Shown here: positions 43,171 through 53,664 of the stretch, piece by piece
Numbering within the stretch: position 1 is the first letter of the stretch
Layout of the letters: each line of letters begins with the position of its first letter
Origin: Dactylorhiza incarnata
Taxonomy: Eukaryota > Streptophyta > Magnoliopsida > Asparagales > Orchidaceae
DNA: 64,000 nucleotides
Assembly: GCA_033032865.1 (NCBI GenBank)
Contig: JAWHQI010000009.1
Span: 10,310,001 to 10,374,000, forward strand
Direction: 5' to 3'
The notes under the pieces: model-generated
Told to the model about the DNA's origin: nothing
Database searches by the model: none
The model's input: only the letters and a program-made list of their open reading frames with translations
Made by a program: the position numbers and the translations under genes

Positions 43171-43261
43171 GGAAGTAAAAGTTCAACAAGAGTTTTAAAC
43201 AGATAAATAAGATGGTGTCAGAAGTGGGACCATCTTATTACAAAACCCTAAAAGTTCAACA
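43171..43261 (+). repeat. 3' LTR of Copia-2, part 3 (end)
   Basis: GGAAGTAAAAGTTCAACAAG to ...AAAAGTTCAACA. It closes the LTR that began at 23433. A doubled AAAGTTCAACAAG word occurs at 43178 and 43251. Confidence 0.85.
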
Positions 43262-44658
43262 AGGTTGAGGGAGTTACTCCAGTGACTTGCAAGTGAGTTT
43301 TCAAATTGAAGAAGAAGGCCGATGGAAGTATTGAGCGGTACAAGGCTCTCCTTGTAGCTCGAGGTTTCTCTCAGAAATATGGGGAGGATTATGAAGAGAC
43401 ATTCAACCCTGTTGCCAAGATGACTTCGGTCCGGGTGGTGATCGCGTTGTCAGCTTGCCAAGGGTGGAAGATTTGGCAACTCGACGTGAAGAATGCTTTC
43501 TTATACGATGAGATTGACTAGGATATTTTTATGGATCATCCACCTGGTTATGTTTCCTAAGAGCACTCAAGAAGGCTCTTTACGACTTGAAGAGGAGCGT
43601 CGGGTGTGGTATGGGAAGATCGCAGAATACCTCAAGTTCTGCAGATATCTTACTTCTGATTCTGATTTGAGCTTATTTGTAAAGAAGATGGGGGAGCTTT
43701 AGGTCTTGGTGCAGTTATACGTTGACGGTATGATCATCACGAAGAATTCTGAAGTGGAGGTAGCTAGGCTTCGTGCTGAGCTAGCTATCAGATTTGAGAT
43801 GAAGGATTTGGGTGAGCTCCACCATTTCCTCGGACACGAGGTGGAGAGGAAAGAGAGAGGTGTGCTCGTTTCCCAGAAGGGTTATGCTGAGAGAATCGTG
43901 AAGCGATCTGGCATGGAAGGAGGGAAGAGCATATCTACTCCACTGAAAGTTGGGATACATCTTCGACAAGATGAGGGGAAGGTTTTACCTGATCCCTTGG
44001 ATTTTTGGGCTTTGGTCAGGAGTCTGATATACTTGACGATCACGAGGCCGGATATTTCCTTTGCGGTGGGCCGTGGAAACCTCATTTGTTGGCGGCAAAG
44101 AGCATTTTGAAGTATGTGATGTCTACCTCTGATTTGGGTATCTTCTATGGGAAGAACTCAGGCTTCTATTTGCAAGGGTACACGTATGCTAATTATGGGG
44201 GAGATTCAGATGATCGGAAGTCGACTTCTGGATACGTCTTTATGGCGGGGCCTTCAGTGATCTCGTGGTGCAGTAAGATGCCAGATTTTGTGTCTGTCTA
44301 TACTACAGAAGCGGAGTACAAAGCATCGGCTTTGGTAGCTCAGGAAGCCATCTGGATTAGGAGGCTTGTAGAGGACATTCATGGAGAGGTGCGAGGTCCT
44401 ACTCTGCTTCGAGGTGACAATAAGAGTTCTCTCAAGTTGGTGAACAATCCTGTTTGTCACGCTCGTACCAAGCATATTGAGATTCATCACCATTTCATTC
44501 GTGAGAAGGTATTGGAGGGATCTATGATTGTGGAGCATGTGCAGAGCAAGGACAACATCATGGACATCTTTACTAAGCCGTTGTCGAAGGGACCATTTAC
44601 ACGGTTGAGGAGTTTACTTGGGCTGACTTCCACTTCCCACTTCAAGGGGAAGTGTTGA
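43262..44658 (+). pseudogene. pol: Copia-1 reverse transcriptase and RNase H, decayed
   Basis: Picks up the frame after the Copia-2 insertion (GVTPVTC). RT text is clear: LLVARGFSQKYGEDYEETF, WQLDVKNAFL, then stops and a deletion around 43519-43620. The active site reads YVDG (near 43718), so the second catalytic Asp is lost. RNase H (44130-44560) keeps TEAEYKA and RGDN..SLKL. The stop codon TGA (44656-44658) lies inside the 3' LTR, whose TG starts at 44653. The polypurine tract TTCAAGGGGAAG (44641-44652) is therefore translated. Confidence 0.88.
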
Positions 44659-45761
44659 CTTTTTTGAAGTGGAAGTGGGAAGTCGGGTGGCCTGCGGTTT
44701 GTTAACCGCAGAGACCATGCGGTCTGCACAATCTATTCTGGCGATCGATTCTGATCGGTCAGGATGCTCAAGTAATTTTGGTCTCCTTATTGTTGCGCTG
44801 GGCGATCTGAGGAAAAATGATCGCGGAGTCTGCTCTGTCTGAAGGTTAGCTTCTGGCCGGGTTTTCCTTAAACAATTATTGTCTAAGTGCTGGTGAAACC
44901 GGGCGATCTATTGCGAGACCACATGCGGGTTGATGGGCGGTTATTGCATCCCTCTTTCGGCAGTGACGACATCCATCCTCTTGCTTATAAATAGGTGTGC
45001 AGGGTCCGTCATTTCTAACCGAGAACTGTAAGAACTAGATCCTGGATTGTTTGTGCCAGTCTCAATTTGAGGTCATGCGGTCTTGGAAGCGGTTTGCCCT
45101 TTTGTTGTGTTCGCAGGTCTGCGGCCAGCAACGAGCGGTTTGTTTCCTTGGTGACCTTCCAACGGCTTGAATAATCAGTTCGTCAGCGGTCTCCGTCTGC
45201 GACCTGGACTATTTTAGTTCTTGTGCTCTTCACAGCAAGCTTGGCGATCAGGTAACCTCATTGGTCAGGTGATCTCGAGTTGCGGGTAGGCGACAGCTAG
45301 AGCAGATTCTTCTAGTTCTGTTCACGGGTAGATTCTGTGATCGGGTGACCTCTTGGTCTGGCGGTCTAAAGTGCGAACAGGTTCTGTTTTCAGTAGTGGA
45401 ATAAAGCAGCAGTCTGTCCGGTCTGAGTTTTCGGTCTGGCAGCTCGCAGGTCATCTCGCCTGCTTCTGTTCACGCGGTCTCAGGAGTTTGCCAAGCGGTC
45501 TGGTGGTGCAGCAGTCTCTGGCGGCTTCTATTTGGCAGTTTGCCGGGACGTATTATTTTTTGTTGTTTTGTGCTTCTCTCCTTTGTGATTCTTATGAATC
45601 ATTTCCCGCCATGTATACCTCGCATTGTAAAGAAGAATATGTAGTCAATTTTCAAGTGCATTATCCTGTCTTCCCATTGTCATTCCGTTGCTACACTTGT
45701 GGAAAGTTACGAAGCATTCCACTTAATTTGCTTCACCTCCAACCCTCTCAAAATTTTAACA
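44653..45761 (+). repeat. 3' LTR of Copia-1
   Basis: TGTTGACTTTTTTGAAG to ...AAATTTTAACA, 1109 bases; AGTGT follows at 45762-45766. TATA box at 44986-44993. Many point differences and small indels from the 5' LTR point to an old insertion, in line with the decayed pol. Confidence 0.95.
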
Positions 45762-45766
45762 AGTGT

Positions 45767-47092
45767 AACTGCGGAAAGGTTTGAGGGATGTTAGCACCTC
45801 TTGGCTAGGCGGATGCATTACACGGGCCGTTAGCACTGCTTCGTTGCGCGGATGGAAGAGTAGGCTTGCGGATGGAATGGTTCGCACCGACGGAATGAGG
45901 GTGGCAAGCACCTCAGCACAAAGTTCGACCAAGATCACACGCATATAATTCTATAGCGATTCCACACACCAAGCATAAACACAAAGAACTTTCATAAAAG
46001 CATAATGAAAGCTAATAGCAATTAAAATAGGTTTAAGAAAGGTTCATCATTATGGTATAGATAATTTCTTACCATACAACCATAAACGAGGAGAATAAGG
46101 GAAGAGATACAAACAACAATCGAGACTATGCCGTAGAAATGGGGGGATGCACTGGGTTGTCAATCCATGTCCTACAATCCATTCATCGGTTGCGTCTGGG
46201 ATCTTTGAAGCTCTCACCACCTCTAGCCCATCTTCTCGAGTGTCTACGTTGACCATGTCAATCCACTTGTTCTTCCTTGCAATCCGACTGATATGGAGTG
46301 GAGATCACTTTCTTGTGAGCTTAGGATGATGGGGAAACACTATGGAGTGATACACTCCCTTGGAAGAAGAAAAACGGTGGAACTAGAGCTCTTGGGTGCG
46401 TGAAAGATGATCGATCCGGTCTAGGGCAAAGTCTGCAGCTTTTATAGAAAAAATAGTCAGAAATTGGTCACGCACGGTCCAACGCACAACCGTGCGTGAA
46501 CTGTGCGATATTAAACTCAAGAGGAGCCTAGGAAGATGAAGCAGATGCGCTCATGCATTTTACTCACGCACGGTCAAAGCCGACCGTGCGTAAAAACGCA
46601 CGGGCAAATCCAGACGGTTTAAAAAACAGGCTATCAACAGGAGATCATGTGTTTCCTTCACGCACGGACAAACTGCCCGTGCGTGAACAAATTGCACGAT
46701 CAGGGGTAGAACACCATATTGGCCAGCCAATCTTCGCGCACGGTCGTAGTCGACCATGCGTGAAGAAAATCCACGACCGTGTGATTCATGCAGACATGAA
46801 TTCTGACCAATATGGACGATCTGCCCACCTGCACAACAAATAACATAGTCATCACACAGCTTGGAATACCCTTTTAGTACAAGCATAATAACATAAAAAG
46901 AATGGGGAGCACAATGTGCTTACCCCCAACAATAAAGCGCGCGATTGCACATCACAATGGGCTAAAACATTGCACTAATAGTGAATGCGTGAACTAGTAG
47001 AATATAAGCAATTCAGGACTGAAAGTGTAGTGCAAATGCAAGAAAACAAGCCCAGATGAGTCCGAAAATCACTGTATAAATGGGACACATCA
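45767..47092 (-). repeat. Right LTR of element A, second part
   Basis: Continues the LTR cut at 17073 and matches 14356-15677 to its end ...GACACATCA. The terminal stem is damaged here (GACACATC where the left copy has GACTCATC). A minus-strand TATA box CTATAAAAG lies at 46438-46446, and the CGCACGGTC/GACCGTGCG array at 46465-46790. The 5-base duplication TGACC follows. Confidence 0.9.
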
Positions 47093-47097
47093 TGACC

Positions 47098-48502
47098 CAA
47101 TTTCATGGCTTTGACCCGCCGCCAGCACCAAAATCGCAATGCCACGTCATTTAAAGTTACACGCCCCCGGTCACGGGCGTGACCCAGGGGCGTGGAAACA
47201 TAAGCCACGCCTCTAGCTCAGAAGGATGTCATCCACGACTGTAACAACCATTGTACCATGTACACGCCCATGACACAACATGTCACGCCTGTGTACATCC
47301 AAGGTCACGGGCGCATACCGCCTTGCAGCCAGAAAAAACGCCTTGCCACCTTAGATTTTCCCTCCAAGAATAGTTTGAAGATTACACGCCCTAGGTCACG
47401 GGCGTGACCTAAGGGCGTGACACGCACGTAACGCCTGCATTGAACCTAGAGGTGCCTATCCCACACCAGCTTCGATCACGCATATTACACGCTCCTTGGT
47501 CACGGGCGTGACCAAGGGCGTGTAACACCAACTTTTCACCTATTTAAAGGGAGCTTCTCCAGAACATCATGGATGAATTTTTAGGAGTTAGATTCTTCAA
47601 TTCTTGTATTATTTTCATGTTTTAGTAGTTCTTGTAATCCTTCTTTCTTTCTTGCAATTGTACTTTATTTAAATAGTGGTAATTTTCATTTCAATAGCTT
47701 GTATTCCTTTTCATTTTGCAATCAATAAAATAGTTCTTATTCTCTTATTCTCTTCTTGTTTCATAATGCACTCTTTTATTTTTATTAATTCCTCTATCTT
47801 AATGTGTAACTAAATTTCTATTAGTACTCGACCGAGATGATCCAAGGAATGATATTCGCAATGAAGTAATTAGATCTTCTTCTTTTTCTCTTCTTTGAAA
47901 TACTTAAGATTTATCCTTAATTTTATTGAAGTGAGATTATATTTCGATAAATAATTCTCGTTCATGTTTTTGCAATTTAGTAGTCGAGAGAATCATAATT
48001 CGAATTGATCACTTAAGGATAAAGTGAGTTGATTACAACCCTTGAGAAAGGATGACATAAATCTCCCGGATTGGAGTCAAATCCAATTGAGGGGTTCACC
48101 ACCATAAGGAGAGTTTTAGGGGTTTCAATTATAGAACGAGAGTTCAGTTAATCAACCTAAACTCAACTGAACGTATCCTCGAGAGAGGTGCGTTTAGAAT
48201 TCAGGAACCTCCACGGTCCAAGTAAATTTCTTAAGAGAATTAGAGTTCTTATTTCTTCTTTTGTTATTCCGCGGTGATTCGAAGATTGAGTGCTAGTATT
48301 TTAACTCATTGTTTAATCATTATTTTAATTTCCCTTTTGCAAAACCAATCCAAGTTTTAATTGATAAAATAATAGATATTTTCCCAAGTAAAAGTATTCA
48401 ACCGCCCCGACTCAAATATGACATTGGTTTTTATAAACATATACAACTTTTGATGAGGTATACTTGTCGTTGCGTTTGCGGATATAATTTCAGCATTCAT
48501 CA
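47098..48502 (+). repeat. Solo LTR B, right part
   Basis: Begins in the CACGCCC array (47158-47525), where three facing-arm units lie at 47159-47196, 47383-47420 and 47486-47523. The TATA box TATTTAAAG is at 47541-47549. Then comes a long transcribed part resembling D (ACTCGA..GATGATC, GAGAGTT..GGG, hairpin-rich text) up to ...CATTCATCA at 48502. ACAAT follows. Confidence 0.85.
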
Positions 48503-49439
48503 ACAATGTGTTAAGATGTAATATACTATCCCTCCCACCTATCTAGCAATGTGCTAGACTAGGCAAATTCTCCAAAACTCAAATCTTTTTCACTATATAG
48601 CAGATCTTACAACTCAGATCACAAAGGATCCCACCTCAGCCCTCGCACAGAAAAGCTTACACTCAGGTTATACAACCCCTATAACAATTATCATGGAATT
48701 TACAAGTCCTACCAAGCACTCAGATCTGTATCAAGATCCTACCAACTCAGATTTATACCAAGATCCTACCAAAACCCAGGCTCACACAGAACCCTATAGG
48801 ACTCAGGCTCACAAAGAACCCTACCAACTCAGATCTGTTTACAAGATCCTACAAGCTCAGGTTCACAAAGAACCCTACAGAATAATACAGAAGAGTTTGT
48901 TGTTGTAGAAGAGAAGGCTTCAAGATAAAAGCTTTGGCTGATCAGACTTCTTCTTCATGCAATTGTAAGTCCAGAGATCTTGTGAATAACTGAACCTTTC
49001 TTTTGAATCTTCTCTTGACCTTCAAAGCACATCAATGAAGTCTCATTCTGTTAATTCTTTTCTCTCTTTTCTGTTAGTAGGTTTGAGAATAATCATGAGA
49101 GAGAATACTAAGCAACCGATCATTCTGTAATCAAAAAACTATTTCTTTTATACTCCTCTGCAATTTTGCATAAAAGCCTTTATTGATTATTCCACAATCA
49201 AGTTGCCAGTTTTAAAAGTTTGACAGAATTGGCATACTATTTTAGCATAAATGACTTGCCGTTCTTGAAACTTGCAGAATTTAGAAGTAATAATATTCTT
49301 CATTAAATATTGTGCAACGACTATATACTGTAGAGAATATATCATTTATTACTCCTTGATTAATGCAAAAGATGACCGACGTGCATATTCCCTGCAATTC
49401 AATTTCTGAGAAAATCAGCGCAATAAATGCAGCTCTGCA

Positions 49440-50210
49440 TCTGTTAAGACGTTAATATTCCTCCAAGTCGATAACGTGTTGATCATGTCGACGATATGTA
49501 ATCTTCACGACGATATCGTCAACATACTTCCTTCTTCAAGACTTTACTTGATATCTCATCGATATTGCTTCTTCTAGACGATATCATCGAGATGTTTCTT
49601 TATATATGACTTAGACTAATTCTTCAAGCCGATAATATTTCTTCAAGACGATATCGTCTTGTTCTTCTAGACGATATAAGGTCTTCAAGTCAATGTTGTC
49701 TACATAATCCTTTCTTCATGATTTAATGAGTTATCTCGATGATATGCCTTTAATCTTCAAGACTGGCATGGACGCTCCGTGGGCAGGCTGTTCCAAGAAA
49801 AGTGCCTCTTGCTCCGAGGGAGGATGCCGAAGAAGAGGGACGGAGCAATGAACCTATTTGAAGTGCGGTTCAAGCTCAGTCAGTCAGTGCTCCCGCTTCC
49901 TCATCTGCGCTCGTCAAGCCAACTTCGCCGTCTTGTTCTTCTAGACGATATAAGGTCTTCAAGTCAATGTTGTCTACATAATCCTTTCTTCATGATTTAA
50001 TGAGTTATCTCGATGATATGACTTTAATCTTCAAGACTATACATCATCTTCAAGATGATATCGTCGAGACATCTGGAGTTAGCTTTCTGAACGATAAGCT
50101 TTCTTCAAGACGATATCGTCGAGACTGTCTCAACGGTATGTTCCTTGTCTCAACGATATGTCAGCTAAGGCTCAAACCGATATGTTCCTTGTCTCAACGA
50201 TATGTCACAT
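49440..50210 (-). promoter_or_regulatory. U3 array of copia C: GACGATATCGTC palindromes
   Basis: GACGATATCGTC (12-base perfect palindrome) and variants such as GACGATAT, CGATATGTC and ACGATATCATCG recur more than fifteen times, upstream of the minus-strand TATA at 49146-49153. TTCTTCAAG or CTTCTAGA separates many units. Confidence 0.6.
49656..50038. repeat. 110-base direct repeat flanking a GC-rich 163-base segment
   Basis: Bases 49656-49765 and 49929-50038 are the same except for one base (C/A). Between them, 49766-49928 is GC-rich and unlike the rest of the LTR; one frame of it reads like protein (SAPASSSALVKP) but contains a stop. The near identity means the duplication is much younger than the LTR. 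Confidence 0.85.
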
Positions 50211-50221
50211 CATGAACTAAA

Positions 50222-50587
50222 ATGCATATCAAAGACAACTTAACTTATCTATATTTGAGTTCCTTCTTCAAATCTAGGATCATTGAAGGCACAATACCTA
50301 ACAGGAAGATTGACAAGACATTATTCCTAAGGGAAGTAAAGGGAAAGATCTTGCTAGTGCAAATCTATGTGGATGATATTATTTTTGGCTCTCTAGATGA
50401 TCATCTCTGCAAAAGGTTTGCTAACTTGATGCAAGGAAAGTTTGAAATGAGCAGTATGGGAGAGCTCAAATACTTCCTAGGTCTCCAAGTGAAACAATCT
50501 GAAGATGGCATATTCATCTCACAGACTAAATTCACTAGCGAGCTAGTAAAGAAATTTGGATTGGAGAGTGATTCTTTCATGATGAAT
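50222..50587 (+). pseudogene. pol: Element E: Sirevirus-like copia RT fragment, first part
   Basis: RT text from the palm onward: [49 protein letters not shown] and FTSELVKKFGLES. This is the hallmark region of Sirevirus-type RT and is close to the same part of G. It stops at TGAAT (50583-50587), where solo LTR D is inserted. Confidence 0.88.
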
Positions 50588-52288
50588 TGATAATGCTAAA
50601 TCTAGTTAGTTTAATTAGGTTATTTTTAGGATATTTACTCTTATTTTTTGCTTATTGTTGTTTACCTAAATGCAATTTTGGTTCATTTTCCTATTTTTAG
50701 TGCTAACTTAAGTTTTCTGAATTTTCAGGTCAAAAATGCAAAATTTCCTAAGTCACGCCCTAGGTCACGCCTGTGACCTAGGGCGTGTAAGTTGCTGTTT
50801 CCAGTTAAGCTGCTGCCAACATAATTCAGAAGATCTGGTCAGACACGCCCAAAGTACACGGCCGTGACACACAAGTCACGCCCGTGACACGCAAGCCATG
50901 CCCGTGACACGCAAGCCACGCCCGTGACCAGCCCGTGAACAGCTCAGATTCGACCAGCTGACCACCGAATTGGTCACGCCACTGTTACACGGGCGTGCTT
51001 CCAGTCACGCCCGTGACTGCCACGTCAGCCAGCCGCCAGCGCCCATGATCGCCACCAGCGCCCATGACCCGACTAACCACCGAAATGGTCACGCCCTCAG
51101 TCACGGGCGTGACCGAGGGCGTGACCCATCAAATCGCGTCAGAATCGTGCGCCGAACCTGATCCAAGCCGCAGAATTGATTAAACAATGTCACGCCCCTT
51201 GTCACGGGCATGACTGAGGGCGTGACCGAGGCAGAAAAATTTCTATAAATTGAAATGACCTCCAAGCTTTCCCCATTCAGTTTTTGGAGAGAGAACTAGT
51301 GCTACTACTCTATTTTCAGTGTTTTTTATGTCATTTTATTCTCTTTCTCTCTCTCTCTCTTATTTCAATGCATTTCCTTTTCTAGTTTTCATATGAATGT
51401 TGTAATGCCTTTGTAATTTCCTTTTATAGTGTATTACTAATGCTTAGTAGGCTTTCCATGCTATTGTAATCTCAGTTGAACTTTTGTTTAATAAAAATGG
51501 TATGTTTTTGTTCTCTTAAAATCTTCATCATTTCTCTCTCCTACCCCTCCACCATGAGTAACTAAATCCTCATAGTACTCGATCTTGATGATCTGAGGAT
51601 GAGTTGATCAAGTTATGATCCTTTAGTCTTCTTTCACTTTCTAAAGTGTTGGGCCTTAGATTTACTCTTAATTAAAATTTAGTGGAGCTATATTATCGAT
51701 ATATAATCCCCACCTTTGCTTTCATTCTTGGCTAGCCGAGAGGCCGATAGTCTGAAGTGAGCACTTAAGAGTAAAGAGAGTTACACACATTTCTCGAGAG
51801 AGAATGACGTAAATCTCCTGGATTGGAGTCAAACCCAATAGCGGGGTTCACCACTTAAAGCGAGTTTTAGGTATTCGAATACGGGACGAGAGTTCGGTCG
51901 GATTTTCCTAAACTCAGTTGGGCATATCTTCGAGAGAAGCATGTTCAAACTATAGGAACCCCCACGGTCAAGCTGCCCTTACTTTACTAAGTTTTAAGTT
52001 TGCTTTTGAATTTTGATCAACTTAGGCCGAAGTAAGTCAAGATCGAGTGCTATTTCTTAATCATCGTTTAGCCGTACTTTTATCCAGCTTTTATTTCAAC
52101 TTAGCAGATAAAACCATCCAAAAAATTATTAAGATAAAATAATAGTAATTCGTTTGAGTATAAGTAATCAACGGTTCTCGGATTTTAATACGACACTTGT
52201 GTTCCTATACTACAGTTCGATAGGTATACTTGCCTTCTCGGATTGCTAGTTCGGATTTTATTTCGTGCAAGCGGAATCTTAATCATCA
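50588..52288 (+). repeat. Solo LTR D (Athila-like)
   Basis: TGATAATGCTAAATC to ...CTTAATCATCA, 1701 bases, flanked by TGAAT (50583-50587 and 52289-52293). It has the CACGCCC array (50753-51225), a TATA box CTATAAAT (51243-51250), a CT microsatellite near 51340-51362, and a transcribed part similar to B. No interior is present, so it arose by recombination between the LTRs of one element. Confidence 0.92.
50753..51250 (+). promoter_or_regulatory. U3 promoter of D: CACGCCC inverted-repeat array and TATA box
   Basis: The first unit (50754-50787) has perfect 15-base arms, CACGCCCTAGGTCAC and GTGACCTAGGGCGTG, around GCCT. Further units lie at 51089-51124 (CCTCAG against CCGAGG) and 51190-51226. 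Single CACGCCCGTGAC words fill the space between. Confidence 0.75.
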
Positions 52289-52293
52289 TGAAT

Positions 52294-52407
52294 CCCATGG
52301 GATCTAATGTGTCTCTGGACAAGGATGAAAAGGGAATACCATTTGATGAAACCTAGTACAGATCTATGATTGGATCTCTACTCTACCTAACTGCCACTGG
52401 GCCCGAC
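52294..52407 (+). pseudogene. pol: Element E, second part
   Basis: Continues after D: NPMGSNVSLDKDEKG, one stop, then YRSMIGSLLYLTAT. The same stretch in G is KTYRAIIGSLLYLTAS. Ends at GGCCCGAC, where F begins; CCGAC (52403-52407) is F's presumptive left duplication. Confidence 0.85.
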
Positions 52408-53664
52408 TGTTAAAATTTTGGAGTAGGATCGAAGACAATACAGCGGAAGACTTCAATCAATTTCAAGTTAAGTAACCAGTGACAATAGAAGGACAAGAAG
52501 ATCTTTTATTGACTATCATTTTACAATGCGTTGCATACATGGTGAGACATGATATATAAGAGAAACTGAGATGAGAAGAACAAGCAACAAAATAAGCATC
52601 TGACGGCTAGAATATCTGAGACCGCACAGACCGCTCGAACACATCAAGACCGCATGGGAACCCTGAGTCTGCACGAATAGCATAGGTTAGTGACCTGCTA
52701 TCTGCCAGACCGCCAACCCACATAACGTATGAACTGATTCTTATTGAACTGCTAAAAATAACACCATGTTCGCACTTCTTGATCTCCAGACCGCACGGAC
52801 ACTAGATCACAGAAGTATCCCGCGAACAGAAGAGAAGAAGTGCTCACTGCTGTTAGACCACAACTCGAGACTGCCTGACCGCTGAAGGTCGCCTGATCAC
52901 AAAGTTCGCTGCAAACAGATCAAGAACTATAAACATAGACCGCCTTGATGAGACCGCTGGCGAACTAGTTATTCCAAGCTGGAAAGATAAGAAAAATTCT
53001 GACGGAGACTGCTGGCCTCCTAACCTGCAAACACAACAAACCGGTCAACAACTTCAACCCGCGCGACCTCAAAAAACAAGACTGGCACAATCAATCCAAA
53101 CTTTAGTTCTTACAGTTCTCATTTGTGAATGATGGGTCCTGCACCTCTATTTATAGGCAAACGAACGGATGTCGTCACTGCCTTAGAGGAATACAATCAC
53201 ATTCCTTATTGGAGCACGCGGTCAACAGAATAAGACCGTGCGGTCACTATAAGACCAATATACACTTGAGCAAAACTGTCCAACTAAGACAGTTTGCCTA
53301 GATCAAACCAACAGACCGCCCGGTCTCTTATAAGAGCAGTACCATATGAGCATTTGACAAAACCAAGAACAGACCGCCAGAGCGAGCTCATATACACCGT
53401 CCGGTCTCTTATAAGAACGGATCCACACGAACAAACCTGGCCTACCATAGCTGATCTCCATAATGAGCTCATGCAAACAGAAGTACTGACCGCCGAAGCG
53501 AACTCAAGTACCAGACCGCCCGGTCTCAACCAAAACAAGAATACTTGGGCACAATTGGTAAACGATAACAGATCGCCAACACCGATCCTACGCAAACTGA
53601 GCGGACTCTGCGGTCTCCAAAAGGCAGACCGCCCGGACTCCCACTTCCACTTCAAAATTTTACA
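52408..53664 (-). repeat. 3' LTR of copia F (same family as Copia-1)
   Basis: Plus-strand edges are TGTTAAAATTTTGG and ...CTTCAAAATTTTACA. A minus-strand TATAAATA box lies at 53148-53155. AGACCGC/GCGGTCT words are dense at 52620-53060 and 53300-53640. The inner flank CTCCCCCTTGAAGTGG (53665-53680) is the polypurine complement. Confidence 0.88.

Larger units (their letters stand above)
20910..43261 (+). mobile_element. Copia-2: gag-remnant copia element split by two gypsy elements
   Basis: Both LTRs and a short interior remain. The right end reads ...AAAAGTTCAACA (43261). AGGT is repeated at 20906-20909 and 43262-43265; a fifth base cannot be fixed because the sequence around the joint is AAGGTTG. 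The interior (22057-23432) has part of gag and a 3' noncoding tail but no protease, integrase, RT or RNase H. Confidence 0.85.
17074..45761 (+). mobile_element. Copia-1: LTR retrotransposon with a 22-kb nest inside its pol
   Basis: Complete outer structure: AGTGT duplication, both LTRs, mutated primer site, gag, protease, integrase, RT, RNase H and a polypurine tract. Copia-2 is inserted between codons of the RT entry region (20909/43262). Closing that gap and dropping one AGGT restores a continuous frame that matches element F. F is of the same family. Confidence 0.93.
48508..50215 (-). repeat. 5' LTR of copia C, outer part
   Basis: Continues C's LTR from 13687. It contains tandem units with ACTCAG and CAAGATCCTACC (48605-48880), a minus-strand TATAAAAG (49146-49153), a field of GACGATATCGTC palindromes (49440-50210), and a 110-base direct repeat. 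The right edge is not certain; CACATCA at 50206-50212 is the best candidate, just before recognisable pol of E. Confidence 0.65.

Noticed and set aside
49779..50000. 73-codon frame across the GC-rich segment in the LTR of C
   Set aside because: The frame runs across the joint into the duplicated LTR repeat, so it is not a gene as it stands.
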